A stretch of DNA of 42,255 nt from a bacterium (GTDB taxonomy: Bacteria > Elusimicrobiota > Elusimicrobia > Elusimicrobiales > UBA9959): the NCBI GenBank assembly GCA_021786295.1, contig JAJYNO010000015.1, positions 1 through 42,255 on the forward strand, in the 5' to 3' direction. Both the position numbers and the translations under genes were made by a program. Each line of letters opens with the position of its first letter. The first letter of the stretch is position 1. The notes under the pieces were generated by a model. The model worked only from the letters and a program-made list of their open reading frames with translations, ran no database searches and was not told where the DNA came from. Shown here piece by piece: positions 1 to 7,899 of the stretch.

Positions 1-341
1 CCGGACTTGTCTATGAATTCGGCTTCCACCAGGACCTCGCGGCCGGGGGCCGGGGCGAACAGCGGGGCCGCCTGGGGGCTAGTGAGGAAAGAGAGCAGGC
101 CGCCCGTCACCCTGGCCTTGTCGAACCGGAAAGGAAAACGCGGGGAAAGCTCGTCGTAGGCGGCGGACACGGCGCCGTCAAGGTCCGCCGGCAGCGCCGC
201 AAGGCGGGCAAGGATGGCGTGCACCAGCTCGCCTTCGGCCACCTCCCTGAAAGTGGCGTAGGTGGGCTTGAGCGCCTCGAAGCGGGCCTCGGGCCGGCCG
301 GCCGGGGCCGCGATCTTATAAAGGTCTGACTTGACGCACAT
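1..341 (-). pseudogene. 5'-truncated duplicate of the AddA-like C-terminal region, cut by window edge
   Basis: Positions 1-316 match 3168-3483 inside the downstream addA-like gene at a constant offset of 3167 with no indels and only about seven base differences. The reading frame is open and in the AddA frame. An in-frame ATG at 341 gives a new short N-terminus (MCVKSDLYK) before the shared IAAPAGRPE segment. Of the differences in the shared part, most are synonymous and the two amino-acid changes are conservative (K to R, F to L). The helicase domains are absent and the PD-(D/E)XK nuclease motifs would lie beyond the left edge. It may be a dead fragment of a duplication, or a stand-alone nuclease-domain ORF still under selection. 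No good ribosome binding site precedes the ATG. An assembly artefact at a contig end is also possible. Confidence 0.6.
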
Positions 342-390
342 TCTTTAATTCCGGACTTTATGCACCTCAGGATTACCCCGCGATGTGATA

Positions 391-2427
391 TCAGTCATCC
401 CAATCACAGACCGTGCGGAGCTCGCTGATGTTCCTTCCCTTCAAAAAATCCTCCCAGTCCCGTTCACCATCGTCAGAGTGCTTTTTTTGAAAAGCTATAT
501 TTAGAGCATTAAACCAGTTGTTTCTAACAAGTTTTTCTCGCTGAGCTGGTGCAGTACTCTTTGAAATCTCAATCAAAAGGTCAGGACAAACTGCATGGGG
601 AGAAATATCACCGACATCAGCTGTCAGCAATGTAAACTTATATGTCTTGAGATATTCCGTCTCCCTATGTTTCACTTCGGAATAAAAGTTGAATTTCCTC
701 CTATAATCGTTGAGCAACGTTTGAAGATCTTTTGGCGAGTTCTTGATCACGTCAGACAAGGAAGCTTCCGCCTTGTCCGGATTATAGAGAAAATTGCTGT
801 ACAGCTCTGTCCATTTATTAGCACGGGGCGAAAGCATAATCCAGTTTTTGAGGTCGCTTTCAGAGATCTTTTGCGCGTCATAGAAGTACTTATAGACGCA
901 AACATTGCGGTAATCATAAGTTGCCGGCTTAATAAACCGGGAAGCCGACTCTTCCTCAAGTTTCTGAAGGGCAAGAGTCGTTTTAGCGACCTGTTTTACA
1001 GCCTTACTGGCCTTAGATGAGTTCAGTATTCGATTACAGAACGTATCCTTTTCCTCTTGGCTATCCGCCGAGGAAAGCAACTCCCTTACAGCCGCCAAAT
1101 CGTAAGTCCCGCCATCGTCGGAACCAGCTTTGCCGGTCCAGACATTTGGAGCCTCTTCAATAATTCGGAATAGATATCCGATCTTTTTAGACCCGTCAGT
1201 TTCTCTATCTGCCAGATATTGTAGAGCTTCAGGACGAGTATTCCCAACCCACCAGCCCCCCCACGCGAACGGCATATCCGGATATTTATACACGAAAGCA
1301 GTAGCCAATTCATCGCTGCGCTCTGATTTTCCGTAAATCCTTATAAGGCTGGCAAACGCGCTGCCTAGAACCGAATAGTTACCACCTATTTCCTGATGTA
1401 TTTCCAGGGTCGGGTCCGGATATTGCTTAATAATCGTTTCGAATTCTTTGGCTGCATCTTCATGCCGTGAAGAAACGCCACTCCCATCATGCCAGTTATT
1501 AAGAAGAGTCCCGAGTAGAAGCCGCGCAACTGGTTCTATAGGCGCTCCCTTGTGGGCGCCATTTATAAAATCGTCAGCAGGGAATTTACTATCTGAAACC
1601 GCCGCTTTCTCTAGAGAATCACATGCCCTCTGCTGTGTACTTATCAGGCTATTGCTTGTCCCCACCAGACGGAGATCACGCTGAGCTGCCAGCAGATATA
1701 AATATGTCTTCCAATCTGCGGATGCAATTTGCGCCGCTGCAATAATTCGCTCCGTTAAATTCTCATACTTTTCAGCGTCAAATTTAAGAATGCCATCTTT
1801 GTATTGCGTCTGCGCCTCGGCAAGCAGTTCCGGAATAGCAGCAGGCGTTTTAGCCTCTACAGACGGAGTCTCAAGCAATGTACCGACCGTCTTGAAATCA
1901 TTAGTCAAAAAGGAGTAATTCCCGCGCCCCTTAACAGGCACGCTATTACCGGTGAAATCCGCAAAATGTTCCTGAATTAGCGCGTATGTCGCTTTAGCAT
2001 CTGTCTGCTCCACAATACTGTGCTGAAGAAGCGCCCCTTTAATGTCCTGCAAAGCATACTGCACCATTCTGATCATAGGAAGTGGTTCCCATGAAGACTG
2101 TCCAGGATGAGGACCATGGAAGTAGTAGATAGTTAACGGCTGGCTTTTTGGCCAGAGGCGCACCATTGCCTCAAAATATTCCCTATAGGCTTTAATTGCT
2201 TCTTTCGCATCACCGTCGACATGAGCTCTATAAGCACGTGTTACGATAGGCTGTATTTCCGAGACTAAAGCCAACGACTCAGGCGGTATCTGAATTCTTT
2301 GCCAGTTACCGTCTGAACCCGGGAAATTGGGGGTTCCCGTATTCTTGAAAATAGCCTGTGGGTTATCAGCAGCGGATACGAACACGAAACTTCCAATAAG
2401 GATAAAGGCAATTGCTATTACGCGCAT
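391..2427 (-). CDS. Secreted helical-repeat-like protein of unknown function (678 aa)
   Basis: No family was recognised. The ATG at 2427 was chosen because it starts a clear Sec signal peptide (MRVIAIAFILIGSFVFVSA) and has a GAAGGG ribosome binding site about 8 nt upstream; the open frame extends to 2733 but that part is low-quality, Arg/Pro-rich and contains the promoter. The mature protein is mostly amphipathic helix-like sequence with segments such as AKEFETIIKQYPD that resemble TPR units, so a periplasmic or surface solenoid scaffold is plausible. Several Trp/Tyr-rich stretches and a few Cys occur. Base composition is visibly AT-richer than the flanking genes, and it sits between two copies of the addA 3' end, which suggests acquisition by transfer. 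No partner gene hints at its role. Confidence 0.75.
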   Translation of the reverse strand: MRVIAIAFILIGSFVFVSAADNPQAIFKNTGTPNFPGSDGNWQRIQIPPESLALVSEIQPIVTRAYRAHVDGDAKEAIKAYREYFEAMVRLWPKSQPLTIYYFHGPHPGQSSWEPLPMIRMVQYALQDIKGALLQHSIVEQTDAKATYALIQEHFADFTGNSVPVKGRGNYSFLTNDFKTVGTLLETPSVEAKTPAAIPELLAEAQTQYKDGILKFDAEKYENLTERIIAAAQIASADWKTYLYLLAAQRDLRLVGTSNSLISTQQRACDSLEKAAVSDSKFPADDFINGAHKGAPIEPVARLLLGTLLNNWHDGSGVSSRHEDAAKEFETIIKQYPDPTLEIHQEIGGNYSVLGSAFASLIRIYGKSERSDELATAFVYKYPDMPFAWGGWWVGNTRPEALQYLADRETDGSKKIGYLFRIIEEAPNVWTGKAGSDDGGTYDLAAVRELLSSADSQEEKDTFCNRILNSSKASKAVKQVAKTTLALQKLEEESASRFIKPATYDYRNVCVYKYFYDAQKISESDLKNWIMLSPRANKWTELYSNFLYNPDKAEASLSDVIKNSPKDLQTLLNDYRRKFNFYSEVKHRETEYLKTYKFTLLTADVGDISPHAVCPDLLIEISKSTAPAQREKLVRNNWFNALNIAFQKKHSDDGERDWEDFLKGRNISELRTVCDWDD

Positions 2428-2511
2428 ACAATTACCCTTCTCATGTGACACCGGCTCACGATCAATTTGACTTTTCATGGATAGAACCGACTCCCCTAAC
2501 GCTGTAATTGA

Positions 2512-2541
2512 ATTATACAGAATCGGACGGGTAGCGGAAAT
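2512..2541 (-). promoter_or_regulatory. Promoter for the secreted helical protein gene
   Basis: On the minus strand a consensus TATAAT lies at 2517-2512, about 85 nt before the ATG at 2427. A weak -35 (TTTCCG) is found 17 nt upstream. The region just beyond it (about 2560-2700) turns abruptly GC-rich. Confidence 0.5.
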
Positions 2542-2702
2542 GGGGAGCAAAAGCGATTTGGCTGGCGGGGGGGATGGGGTTTGAGGGCCGTCGCGGACTG
2601 AAGGCGCTTGCGTAGCGCGCCGAGGGAGTGACGAGCGGCGAGCACGGTGTGCGAGACCGCGTGCCCGAGAACCCCATTCACCCGACAGCCCGCACGGACC
2701 TT

Positions 2703-2969
2703 CTAGTGCTCGGAAAGCTTTTTGCCGTGCCATATCAGATCGCTGTCGATATACGTTTTACCGCGATCGGCAGTGCCTTCCTGGCCGGAGTATTTTATGG
2801 GGATCTCGGATACCGGGACACAGCGGATATACTTCGGGACGAGGTCATTCAAAGAAGCCGGGGGATTGCCGTCGTGGTCTTCCCTGTATATCGTGATGGC
2901 GCTTCTAAAAAGGTTAAGGTAGGCCAACGCTGTCCGAATCTTCTCTTTATCCGCCTCAGTGTATTCCAT
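2703..2969 (-). CDS. Small soluble pilin/pseudopilin-like C-terminal domain protein (88 aa)
   Basis: The sequence LNLFRSAITIYREDHDG followed by NPPASLNDLVPKYI resembles the globular part of type II secretion/type IV pseudopilins, in which a helix is followed by 'yP.sL..L.p.Yl..iP'. The N-terminal methylated prepilin helix and its Gly-Phe-Thr-Leu-type cleavage motif are missing, so it could not assemble as a normal pilin. ATG at 2969 has GAGG 7 nt upstream, inside the end of the addA-like gene; an alternative TTG at 2975 would overlap the addA stop. It is therefore probably co-transcribed with the helicase gene. It may be a stand-alone soluble domain or a decayed pilin gene. Confidence 0.55.
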   Translation of the reverse strand: MEYTEADKEKIRTALAYLNLFRSAITIYREDHDGNPPASLNDLVPKYIRCVPVSEIPIKYSGQEGTADRGKTYIDSDLIWHGKKLSEH

Positions 2970-2971
2970 AA

Positions 2972-5900
2972 TCAAACCTCGACGATCTTCCCTAAATCCG
3001 CATAAGCAAGAAGCCCTTTGGTCGGCTTCCCGTACACTTCGGCGATGATGGAGAGATAATTCTTCATCTGCGCCGTATACTTCTCGGTGTTCTCCTGCCC
3101 CGTTTTGAAGTCTATGACGGTGACGGCATCTGGGTCCACCAGGACGCGGTCCATGCGGAAGAGGGAGCCGGACTTGTCTATGAATTCGGCTTCCACCAGG
3201 ACCTCGCGGCCGGGGGCCGGGGCGAACAGCGGGGCCGCCTGGGGGCTAGTGAGGAAAGAGAGCAGGCCGCCCGTCACCTTGGCCTTGTCGAACCGGAAAG
3301 GAAAACGCGGGGAAAGCTCGTCGTAGGCCGCGGACACGGCGCCGTCAAGGTCCGCCGGCAGCGCCGCGAAGCGGGCAAGGATGGCGTGCACCAGCTCGCC
3401 TTCCGCCACCTCCCTGAAAGTGGCGTAGGTGGGCTTGAGCGCCTCAAAGCGGGCCTCGGGCCGGCCGGCCGGGGCCGCTATCTCCACCGGGGCCGAAGGC
3501 TTGCGGGCGGCAGGCTTCTTTGAAGGCGGCTTGCCGGCCTGGTAGTCAGCAAAAATATCCAGCAGCTTGGGCTCCTTGGCCTCCGTCTTGCGCAGCTTCC
3601 TCACCACCAAATTGTAGAGCTCGTGGCGGGCGCGCGTGGAGATGACGTAGAGCACGTTGAGGTCCTGCACGGACTCGTCGGTGCGGCGGCCCTGGTACAC
3701 CGGGCGCAGCCTGGCGCTCTGGGCGGCAGCCTCCTTGGTGATGTGGTAGACGTGTATCTCGCCGCCACGCTCCTCGAAGTACATCGGGTCCGGCTGGCCC
3801 TTCTCCTCGTACATCAGGTTTATCACCACGGAAAAACCCAGGCCCTTGCTCTTGTGGAAGGTCATAACGCGCACCGCGTCTATGTAGTCCGGCAGGGCTA
3901 TGCTGAACACGGCGGCCTTGTCCTCGTCCTCGCCCGAGGCGTACTCTATGAAAGAGCGCGGGCTGGTGACGCCCTCCGCCTCCAGCGCGCTCACCGCCTC
4001 CAGCAGGCGGCTGAGGAAGGCCGCCTCGTCCGGGAAATTGGCGAACAGCGAAAAGCGCGTATAGACCAAAGACACCAGCTCGTAGAGCGGCAGGTAGCCC
4101 ACCTTGCGGAAGGGCTCGTCCAGGTGGCGCTCCCAGTATTGCTTGTACTTGGGGTGGTTGCGGAAGGCCGCGTAGAGCAGGGCGTCCTTGTCCTGCCTGC
4201 GCGCGCTGAAGATGAAGTCCCGCAGCTCGCCGCGGCCGAGGCCGGTGAGCCGGGTGAAGACGTCGCCCGTGATGAAGTCCGCGAAGGAGAGGTCGTCCGA
4301 GGGCGTCTCCAGGAAGCGCAGGTAGCTGACGAGCTCCGCCACCACGCGGCGCTTGCGGATGTCCAGCGAGCTGAGGGACGCCACCGGTATGCCGGCCTCG
4401 GTGAGCCATTCCACCACGGGCTCTATGCGGCGGTTCTTGGCCACGAGGATGGCTATTTCGCCCAGCGGGTAGCGGCCGCGCGCAGCCGCTATAACGTCCA
4501 GCAGCCACTCGCGGCGGCGGGGCTCGTCGTCCGGGGCGGCGGACTCCAGCACGGTGGTGCGCACGTAGCCTTGCTCCACGCGGGCGGGCTGCACGCGCTG
4601 GTCGTAGGTGGTGAGCTCGGTTATGTCCTCGCCTATCAAGGGCGAGCCTTTGAGCTTCTCCTTGAAGAGCTGGTCCACGTAGCTTAGCACCTGGCCGTCC
4701 GAGCGGTAGTTGACGGGGAGGTTTACGTACTTCAGCTCCCCGCCCAGCGGGGCCAGGTTGAGGTTGGCGGCTTCGGGCTTTTTGCCCTCGGCCTTGTCCA
4801 GGAAGTCGCGCATGATCTTGTAGTCCGCGTTCCTGAACATGTAGATGGCCTGCTTGATGTCCCCCACCACGAACAGCGAGCCCTCCTTGGAGAGCCCCTC
4901 CTCCACCAGCGGGCGGATGACGTCCCACTGCAGGCGGTTGGTGTCCTGGAACTCGTCTATCAGGAAATGGCTGATGCGCTCGCCCAGCTTGAGGTAGATC
5001 TCGGGGACGTTGCTGGTGCTGATGTAGGCGGAGAGCTTTTTGGCTATGTCGTTTATATGGATGACGTCCGTCTTGCCGCGCTTTACGCGCTCGAGCTCGG
5101 CCTTGAAGCGGTCGTAGATGCCCACGTAGGGGTGGTAGTAGGCCTGCGCGTTGAGCTCGGTGAGGGTGATGACGAGGTCGCTCAGGTGGGCGATGTCACG
5201 CTCCCAGCCGGCGGGGAAGTTCTTTTTCCTGGTGCCGTTGAAGATGCCGTAGGTGAAGCTGTAGGCGGCGAGGAAGTCCGTTATGTTGCCGGCGGCGAGC
5301 GCGGCGGCGGCGCTGGCTTTTACGTTGTCCGGGCCGAAGCGCTTGATGAGGGCCTCGGCGTGCTTGGTGACGTCCTTGAACCTGGCCTTTATCTGGGTTT
5401 CGTAGTCCCCGGCGGCGGCGGTGATGGCGCCCTCGGTCTTGCCCTCCTGGTTGAGGAAGCTGTTGAAGTTCTCCTTAACGCGCTGGGCGGGGTTCCACGG
5501 GTAGGAGCCCGTCTTGGGCAGCACGGCGAGGAACTTGTCCACCTCGCTGGCGGGCAGGTCGGCCTTGCCTATGCGCGAGAACATGCTGTAGAGGGCCAGG
5601 TCTATCAGCACGTCGTAGGCCATGGTGATCTCGGCCTTGAGCGGCAGCTTGAGCTCGTCCACGCTGGCGGCCATTACGCGCGCGAGGAAGCTGTCTATGG
5701 TCTGTATGTGGAAGTCCGAATAGTTGGCGATGACGCGCTCTACGAGCTCGCCGGCTTTTTTGTGTATCTCTTCGCGGGACAGCGACACCAACTGCATGGT
5801 CTCCGCCATCTTGGGGGAGTTGGGGTTGAGCGCCAGCTCCTTTAGCCAGGCGAGGATGCGGGCCTTCATCTCCTTGGCGGCGTTGTTGGTGAAGGTGACG

Positions 5901-6079
5901 GCGAGGATGTTGGAGAGGTCGTTGCCGGGGACTTTGTCCGACAGCAGGAACTGCACGTAGCGCTGGGCCAGTGTGTAGGTCTTTCCCGAGCCCGCGCTCG
6001 CGCTGATCAGCAGGGCGTGCGGGAACCTGAGGCTCTTGTCCCCCTCCAGCACGGGCTTTGCGGTTACGGCTTTAGCCAT
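2972..6079 (-). CDS. addA: AddA/RecB-like UvrD-family helicase-nuclease (1035 aa)
   Basis: An ATP-dependent DNA helicase joined to a RecB-type nuclease, expected to process double-strand breaks for recombination. Walker A is ASAGSGKT (residues 27-34), motif II LIDEFQDTN (about 372-380), then KQAIYMFRNADY, VNYRS (about 453) and MTFHKSKGL (about 737), all typical of superfamily 1A. The C-terminus carries the PD-(D/E)XK nuclease: MDRV near 975, VIDFKTGQ near 986 and the QMKNY motif, so the nuclease looks intact. Length is on the short side for AddA, similar to shorter AddA-type proteins. No addB partner is seen in the window. The gene lies 21 bp after a secreted protein gene on the same strand and overlaps or abuts a pilin-like ORF. 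Part of its 3' end is duplicated at the window's left edge. Confidence 0.85.
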   Translation of the reverse strand: MAKAVTAKPVLEGDKSLRFPHALLISASAGSGKTYTLAQRYVQFLLSDKVPGNDLSNILAVTFTNNAAKEMKARILAWLKELALNPNSPKMAETMQLVSLSREEIHKKAGELVERVIANYSDFHIQTIDSFLARVMAASVDELKLPLKAEITMAYDVLIDLALYSMFSRIGKADLPASEVDKFLAVLPKTGSYPWNPAQRVKENFNSFLNQEGKTEGAITAAAGDYETQIKARFKDVTKHAEALIKRFGPDNVKASAAAALAAGNITDFLAAYSFTYGIFNGTRKKNFPAGWERDIAHLSDLVITLTELNAQAYYHPYVGIYDRFKAELERVKRGKTDVIHINDIAKKLSAYISTSNVPEIYLKLGERISHFLIDEFQDTNRLQWDVIRPLVEEGLSKEGSLFVVGDIKQAIYMFRNADYKIMRDFLDKAEGKKPEAANLNLAPLGGELKYVNLPVNYRSDGQVLSYVDQLFKEKLKGSPLIGEDITELTTYDQRVQPARVEQGYVRTTVLESAAPDDEPRRREWLLDVIAAARGRYPLGEIAILVAKNRRIEPVVEWLTEAGIPVASLSSLDIRKRRVVAELVSYLRFLETPSDDLSFADFITGDVFTRLTGLGRGELRDFIFSARRQDKDALLYAAFRNHPKYKQYWERHLDEPFRKVGYLPLYELVSLVYTRFSLFANFPDEAAFLSRLLEAVSALEAEGVTSPRSFIEYASGEDEDKAAVFSIALPDYIDAVRVMTFHKSKGLGFSVVINLMYEEKGQPDPMYFEERGGEIHVYHITKEAAAQSARLRPVYQGRRTDESVQDLNVLYVISTRARHELYNLVVRKLRKTEAKEPKLLDIFADYQAGKPPSKKPAARKPSAPVEIAAPAGRPEARFEALKPTYATFREVAEGELVHAILARFAALPADLDGAVSAAYDELSPRFPFRFDKAKVTGGLLSFLTSPQAAPLFAPAPGREVLVEAEFIDKSGSLFRMDRVLVDPDAVTVIDFKTGQENTEKYTAQMKNYLSIIAEVYGKPTKGLLAYADLGKIVEV
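3168..3483. repeat. Direct repeat, second copy of 1-316
   Basis: This part of the intact addA-like gene is repeated almost exactly at 1-316, same orientation, 3167 bp away. The homology breaks at about 316/3483, between an isoleucine codon and the preceding residue. Between the copies lie the 3' end of the addA-like gene, a pilin-like ORF and an AT-rich gene. Confidence 0.9.
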
Positions 6080-6100
6080 CGTTTTATCTGTGAGCCTTCA

Positions 6101-6967
6101 TCAAAGTCCTTCCATGTCCGGGGGGAGCTCTTCTTTCCTCATGCCGGGTAAGCGGATGGAATATGCGAAGTACATTAGGAACTCTGCTTTAGTTTTGGGA
6201 TTGGACTTGATGTAATCCCTGTACTGTTTACTTTCGTGACCCATCCACTGGAACATCTCGAACGCGGCGAAAGGGTATCCATGGAATCCATGGTCTTCCT
6301 TAGTCCCGAATTTAGGTGCCACGCGCGCAGCGATAAAAGCGTCCCTTTTCAGCTTAATGGACGGGGCCGCGGAGTTATCCCACAAGTTTCCGTAAAACCA
6401 GGTTCCCTTGGGGAGCACACTGTAAACCGCGACATTGGTAGACGAGCCGAGCCCCCAGTTATACATAAGCTCGCAATAGCTGACCCCGTCTTCCCCGTAA
6501 CTGTTGGATGAGGATATGGGGACAACCCTGAACCCGGTACTCCCGGTGGACAGGAGCACTACAAGCCACTCTTTCTTAGTATCGTGCCCGGCGAAGACGA
6601 AGTCGGCGCGGCCGTCCCCGTTGAAATCCCCCGTCCCCTCACCTGGGCCCGTGCGCTGCGGGCGGAACGACCAGTCCAGGCAGTCCTTGAGAGCGTAATC
6701 ACCGGGCTTCCAGACGACGAAGCCGGGGTCCCATTGTTCCAGAGCGGCTGCCGCCGCGCTTGAGATCTGAAGTTTGTCCCCCCGGCAATCCTTCTCCAGG
6801 GCTTTGACCCGCTCCGGCACGCGTTCCGCTTCCGAAACGGCGCTTGCGGTGGCAACGTTCTGTGGAGTATCAACAGAGGACGAGGCATTGCAAACAGACC
6901 GTCCGCCCAACAGCGAAAAGCAGATAAAGACAGATAACAAGAATATATTTTTGATTATTTTCCCCAT
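6101..6967 (-). CDS. Secreted FG-GAP/VCBS-type protein (288 aa)
   Basis: The N-terminus (MGKIIKNIFLLSVFICFSLLG) is a Sec signal peptide. At about residue 115 the segment GDFNGDGRADFVFAG matches the calcium-binding loop and following strand of FG-GAP/VCBS repeats; only one clear repeat is seen. The C-terminal half (HGYPFAAFEMFQWMGHESKQ) was not recognised. The protein is probably periplasmic or surface exposed. It precedes the addA-like gene by 21 bp, so the two may share a transcript although no functional link is obvious. A TATAAT lies exactly 7 nt before the ATG, consistent with a leaderless message. Composition is AT-richer than the surroundings. Confidence 0.7.
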   Translation of the reverse strand: MGKIIKNIFLLSVFICFSLLGGRSVCNASSSVDTPQNVATASAVSEAERVPERVKALEKDCRGDKLQISSAAAAALEQWDPGFVVWKPGDYALKDCLDWSFRPQRTGPGEGTGDFNGDGRADFVFAGHDTKKEWLVVLLSTGSTGFRVVPISSSNSYGEDGVSYCELMYNWGLGSSTNVAVYSVLPKGTWFYGNLWDNSAAPSIKLKRDAFIAARVAPKFGTKEDHGFHGYPFAAFEMFQWMGHESKQYRDYIKSNPKTKAEFLMYFAYSIRLPGMRKEELPPDMEGL

Positions 6968-6974
6968 TGTCCTA

Positions 6975-6980
6975 ATTATA
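6975..6980 (-). promoter_or_regulatory. -10 element giving a leaderless start at 6967
   Basis: A consensus TATAAT on the minus strand is separated by 7 nt from the ATG at 6967, so transcription should begin at or next to the start codon. No convincing -35 is found at 16-18 nt spacing. Confidence 0.5.
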
Positions 6981-7010
6981 AGATATTAGGCCGACAAGGG
7001 GCTGTCGGGC

Positions 7011-7080
7011 AGGGACGCTGCTTCCTATCTTCCTAAGTCAATGTTTTTTAAAAGTTAGGAAGATAGGAAGCAGCGTCCCT
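7011..7080. repeat. Perfect 26-bp inverted repeat (REP/MITE-like palindrome)
   Basis: Arms 7011-7036 and 7055-7080 are perfect reverse complements, separated by an 18-nt AT-rich loop. The outer ends read AGGGACGCTGCTTCC. The element directly abuts the stop codon of the response regulator gene ending at 7084. It could act as a terminator when transcribed, but the arm length and GGGAC ends resemble mobile palindromes associated with Y1/IS200-like (RAYT) transposases. The second palindrome cluster at 14757-14929 also begins with GGGAC. Confidence 0.85.
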
Positions 7081-7083
7081 CTT

Positions 7084-7461
7084 TTACTTTTTGCGGCGGG
7101 CGATGTCCTCGGCCGTGGCGGAAAGGGTGGCCTTGATGAGCTCGAAGTCGTAAGGCTTATGGAGCACCTTTATCTCGGGCGGCAGACCCATGTCCGCGAT
7201 CTCGAAATCGGCGGCGCCGCTGATGATCACCACCGGGACGCCTTCCAGGCCGGGATACGCGTCTATCATCGCTATCATGGAGTTGCCGTTCATGTTGGGC
7301 ATCTGCAGATCGGTGACGATGAGGTCCGGCCTCTCCGCTATGGCCAGCTTCACCAGCTCCGCGCCGTCGCCCACGCCGCGGACCTTGTGGCCCTGCTCGG
7401 TCAGGAAATCCATCAGCAGCTCGCGGGAGGGTTCGTCGTCTTCGGCAACGAGTATGTTCAT
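7084..7461 (-). CDS. Single-domain response regulator (125 aa)
   Basis: A receiver (REC) domain alone, as in CheY/Spo0F-type proteins. Acidic pocket residues are in VAEDDE (residues 5-10), the phospho-acceptor is D51 in VTDLQMPNMNG, the conserved Ser/Thr is in VIISGAA, and Lys in LHKPYD. No output domain follows, so it should act by protein interaction or in a phosphorelay; the hybrid kinase at 7900-9417 is a candidate partner. The start at 7461 (MNILVAEDD) fits the family; the upstream open extension to 7665 is not coding-like. TACAAT at 7474-7469 sits 7 nt before the ATG and there is no ribosome binding site, so the message is probably leaderless. Confidence 0.9.
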   Translation of the reverse strand: MNILVAEDDEPSRELLMDFLTEQGHKVRGVGDGAELVKLAIAERPDLIVTDLQMPNMNGNSMIAMIDAYPGLEGVPVVIISGAADFEIADMGLPPEIKVLHKPYDFELIKATLSATAEDIARRKK

Positions 7462-7548
7462 AATTAGGATTGTAGGAAATAAGCCGGCGCGCTTGCCAAG
7501 TCGGGGGGCAAATGGTAGAAGTATAGTATAGCCCAGAGGAAACCTATC

Positions 7549-7857
7549 ATGATATCCCTTAAACCCGCCTACCTGAAGAAAGTTAAGAAGATACTCTCCG
7601 ACACCGTGCCGGACTGCGGCGTTATGGTGTACGGAGCCAGGGCGCAGGGCAAGGGCGGGCCGCACTCCTACCTGGACCTGGCCGTCATGGGCGACAAGCC
7701 GCTGGCCAAGGCCCTGCTGACCAAGCTGGACGCCGCTTTCAGCGAGGCCAACCTGCCTTTCCGCGTTGAGACGGTGGACTGGACAGCCAGCGGCCCCGCC
7801 TTCCGCAAGGAAATACAGCGCACCGCGGTGATGCTGCAGCCTCCCCCCAAGAACTGA
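7549..7857 (+). CDS. MNT-like nucleotidyltransferase-fold protein, degenerate active site (102 aa)
   Basis: The segment VYGARAQGKGGPHSYLDLAV (from about residue 27) aligns with the G-S-R-A-x-G...S-D-x-D-L motif of minimal DNA-polymerase-beta-type nucleotidyltransferases. The first metal-binding Asp is replaced by Tyr (SYLDL), while the second Asp and a later one in VETVDW are kept. Such proteins normally pair with an adjacent HEPN protein; none is seen here. It could be an orphan or non-catalytic antitoxin-like domain, or use altered chemistry. The start has a GAGG ribosome binding site and a TATAGT -10 just upstream, divergent from the response regulator gene. Confidence 0.7.
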   Translation: MISLKPAYLKKVKKILSDTVPDCGVMVYGARAQGKGGPHSYLDLAVMGDKPLAKALLTKLDAAFSEANLPFRVETVDWTASGPAFRKEIQRTAVMLQPPPKN

Positions 7858-7899
7858 AGTTCGCGGGTCCCGGCCGATCCTAATTCAAGAACTGCGCGT

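Noticed and set aside
2428-2733. N-terminal extension of the 678-aa secreted protein
   Set aside because: It contains the promoter and low-complexity sequence; the signal peptide and ribosome site support 2427.
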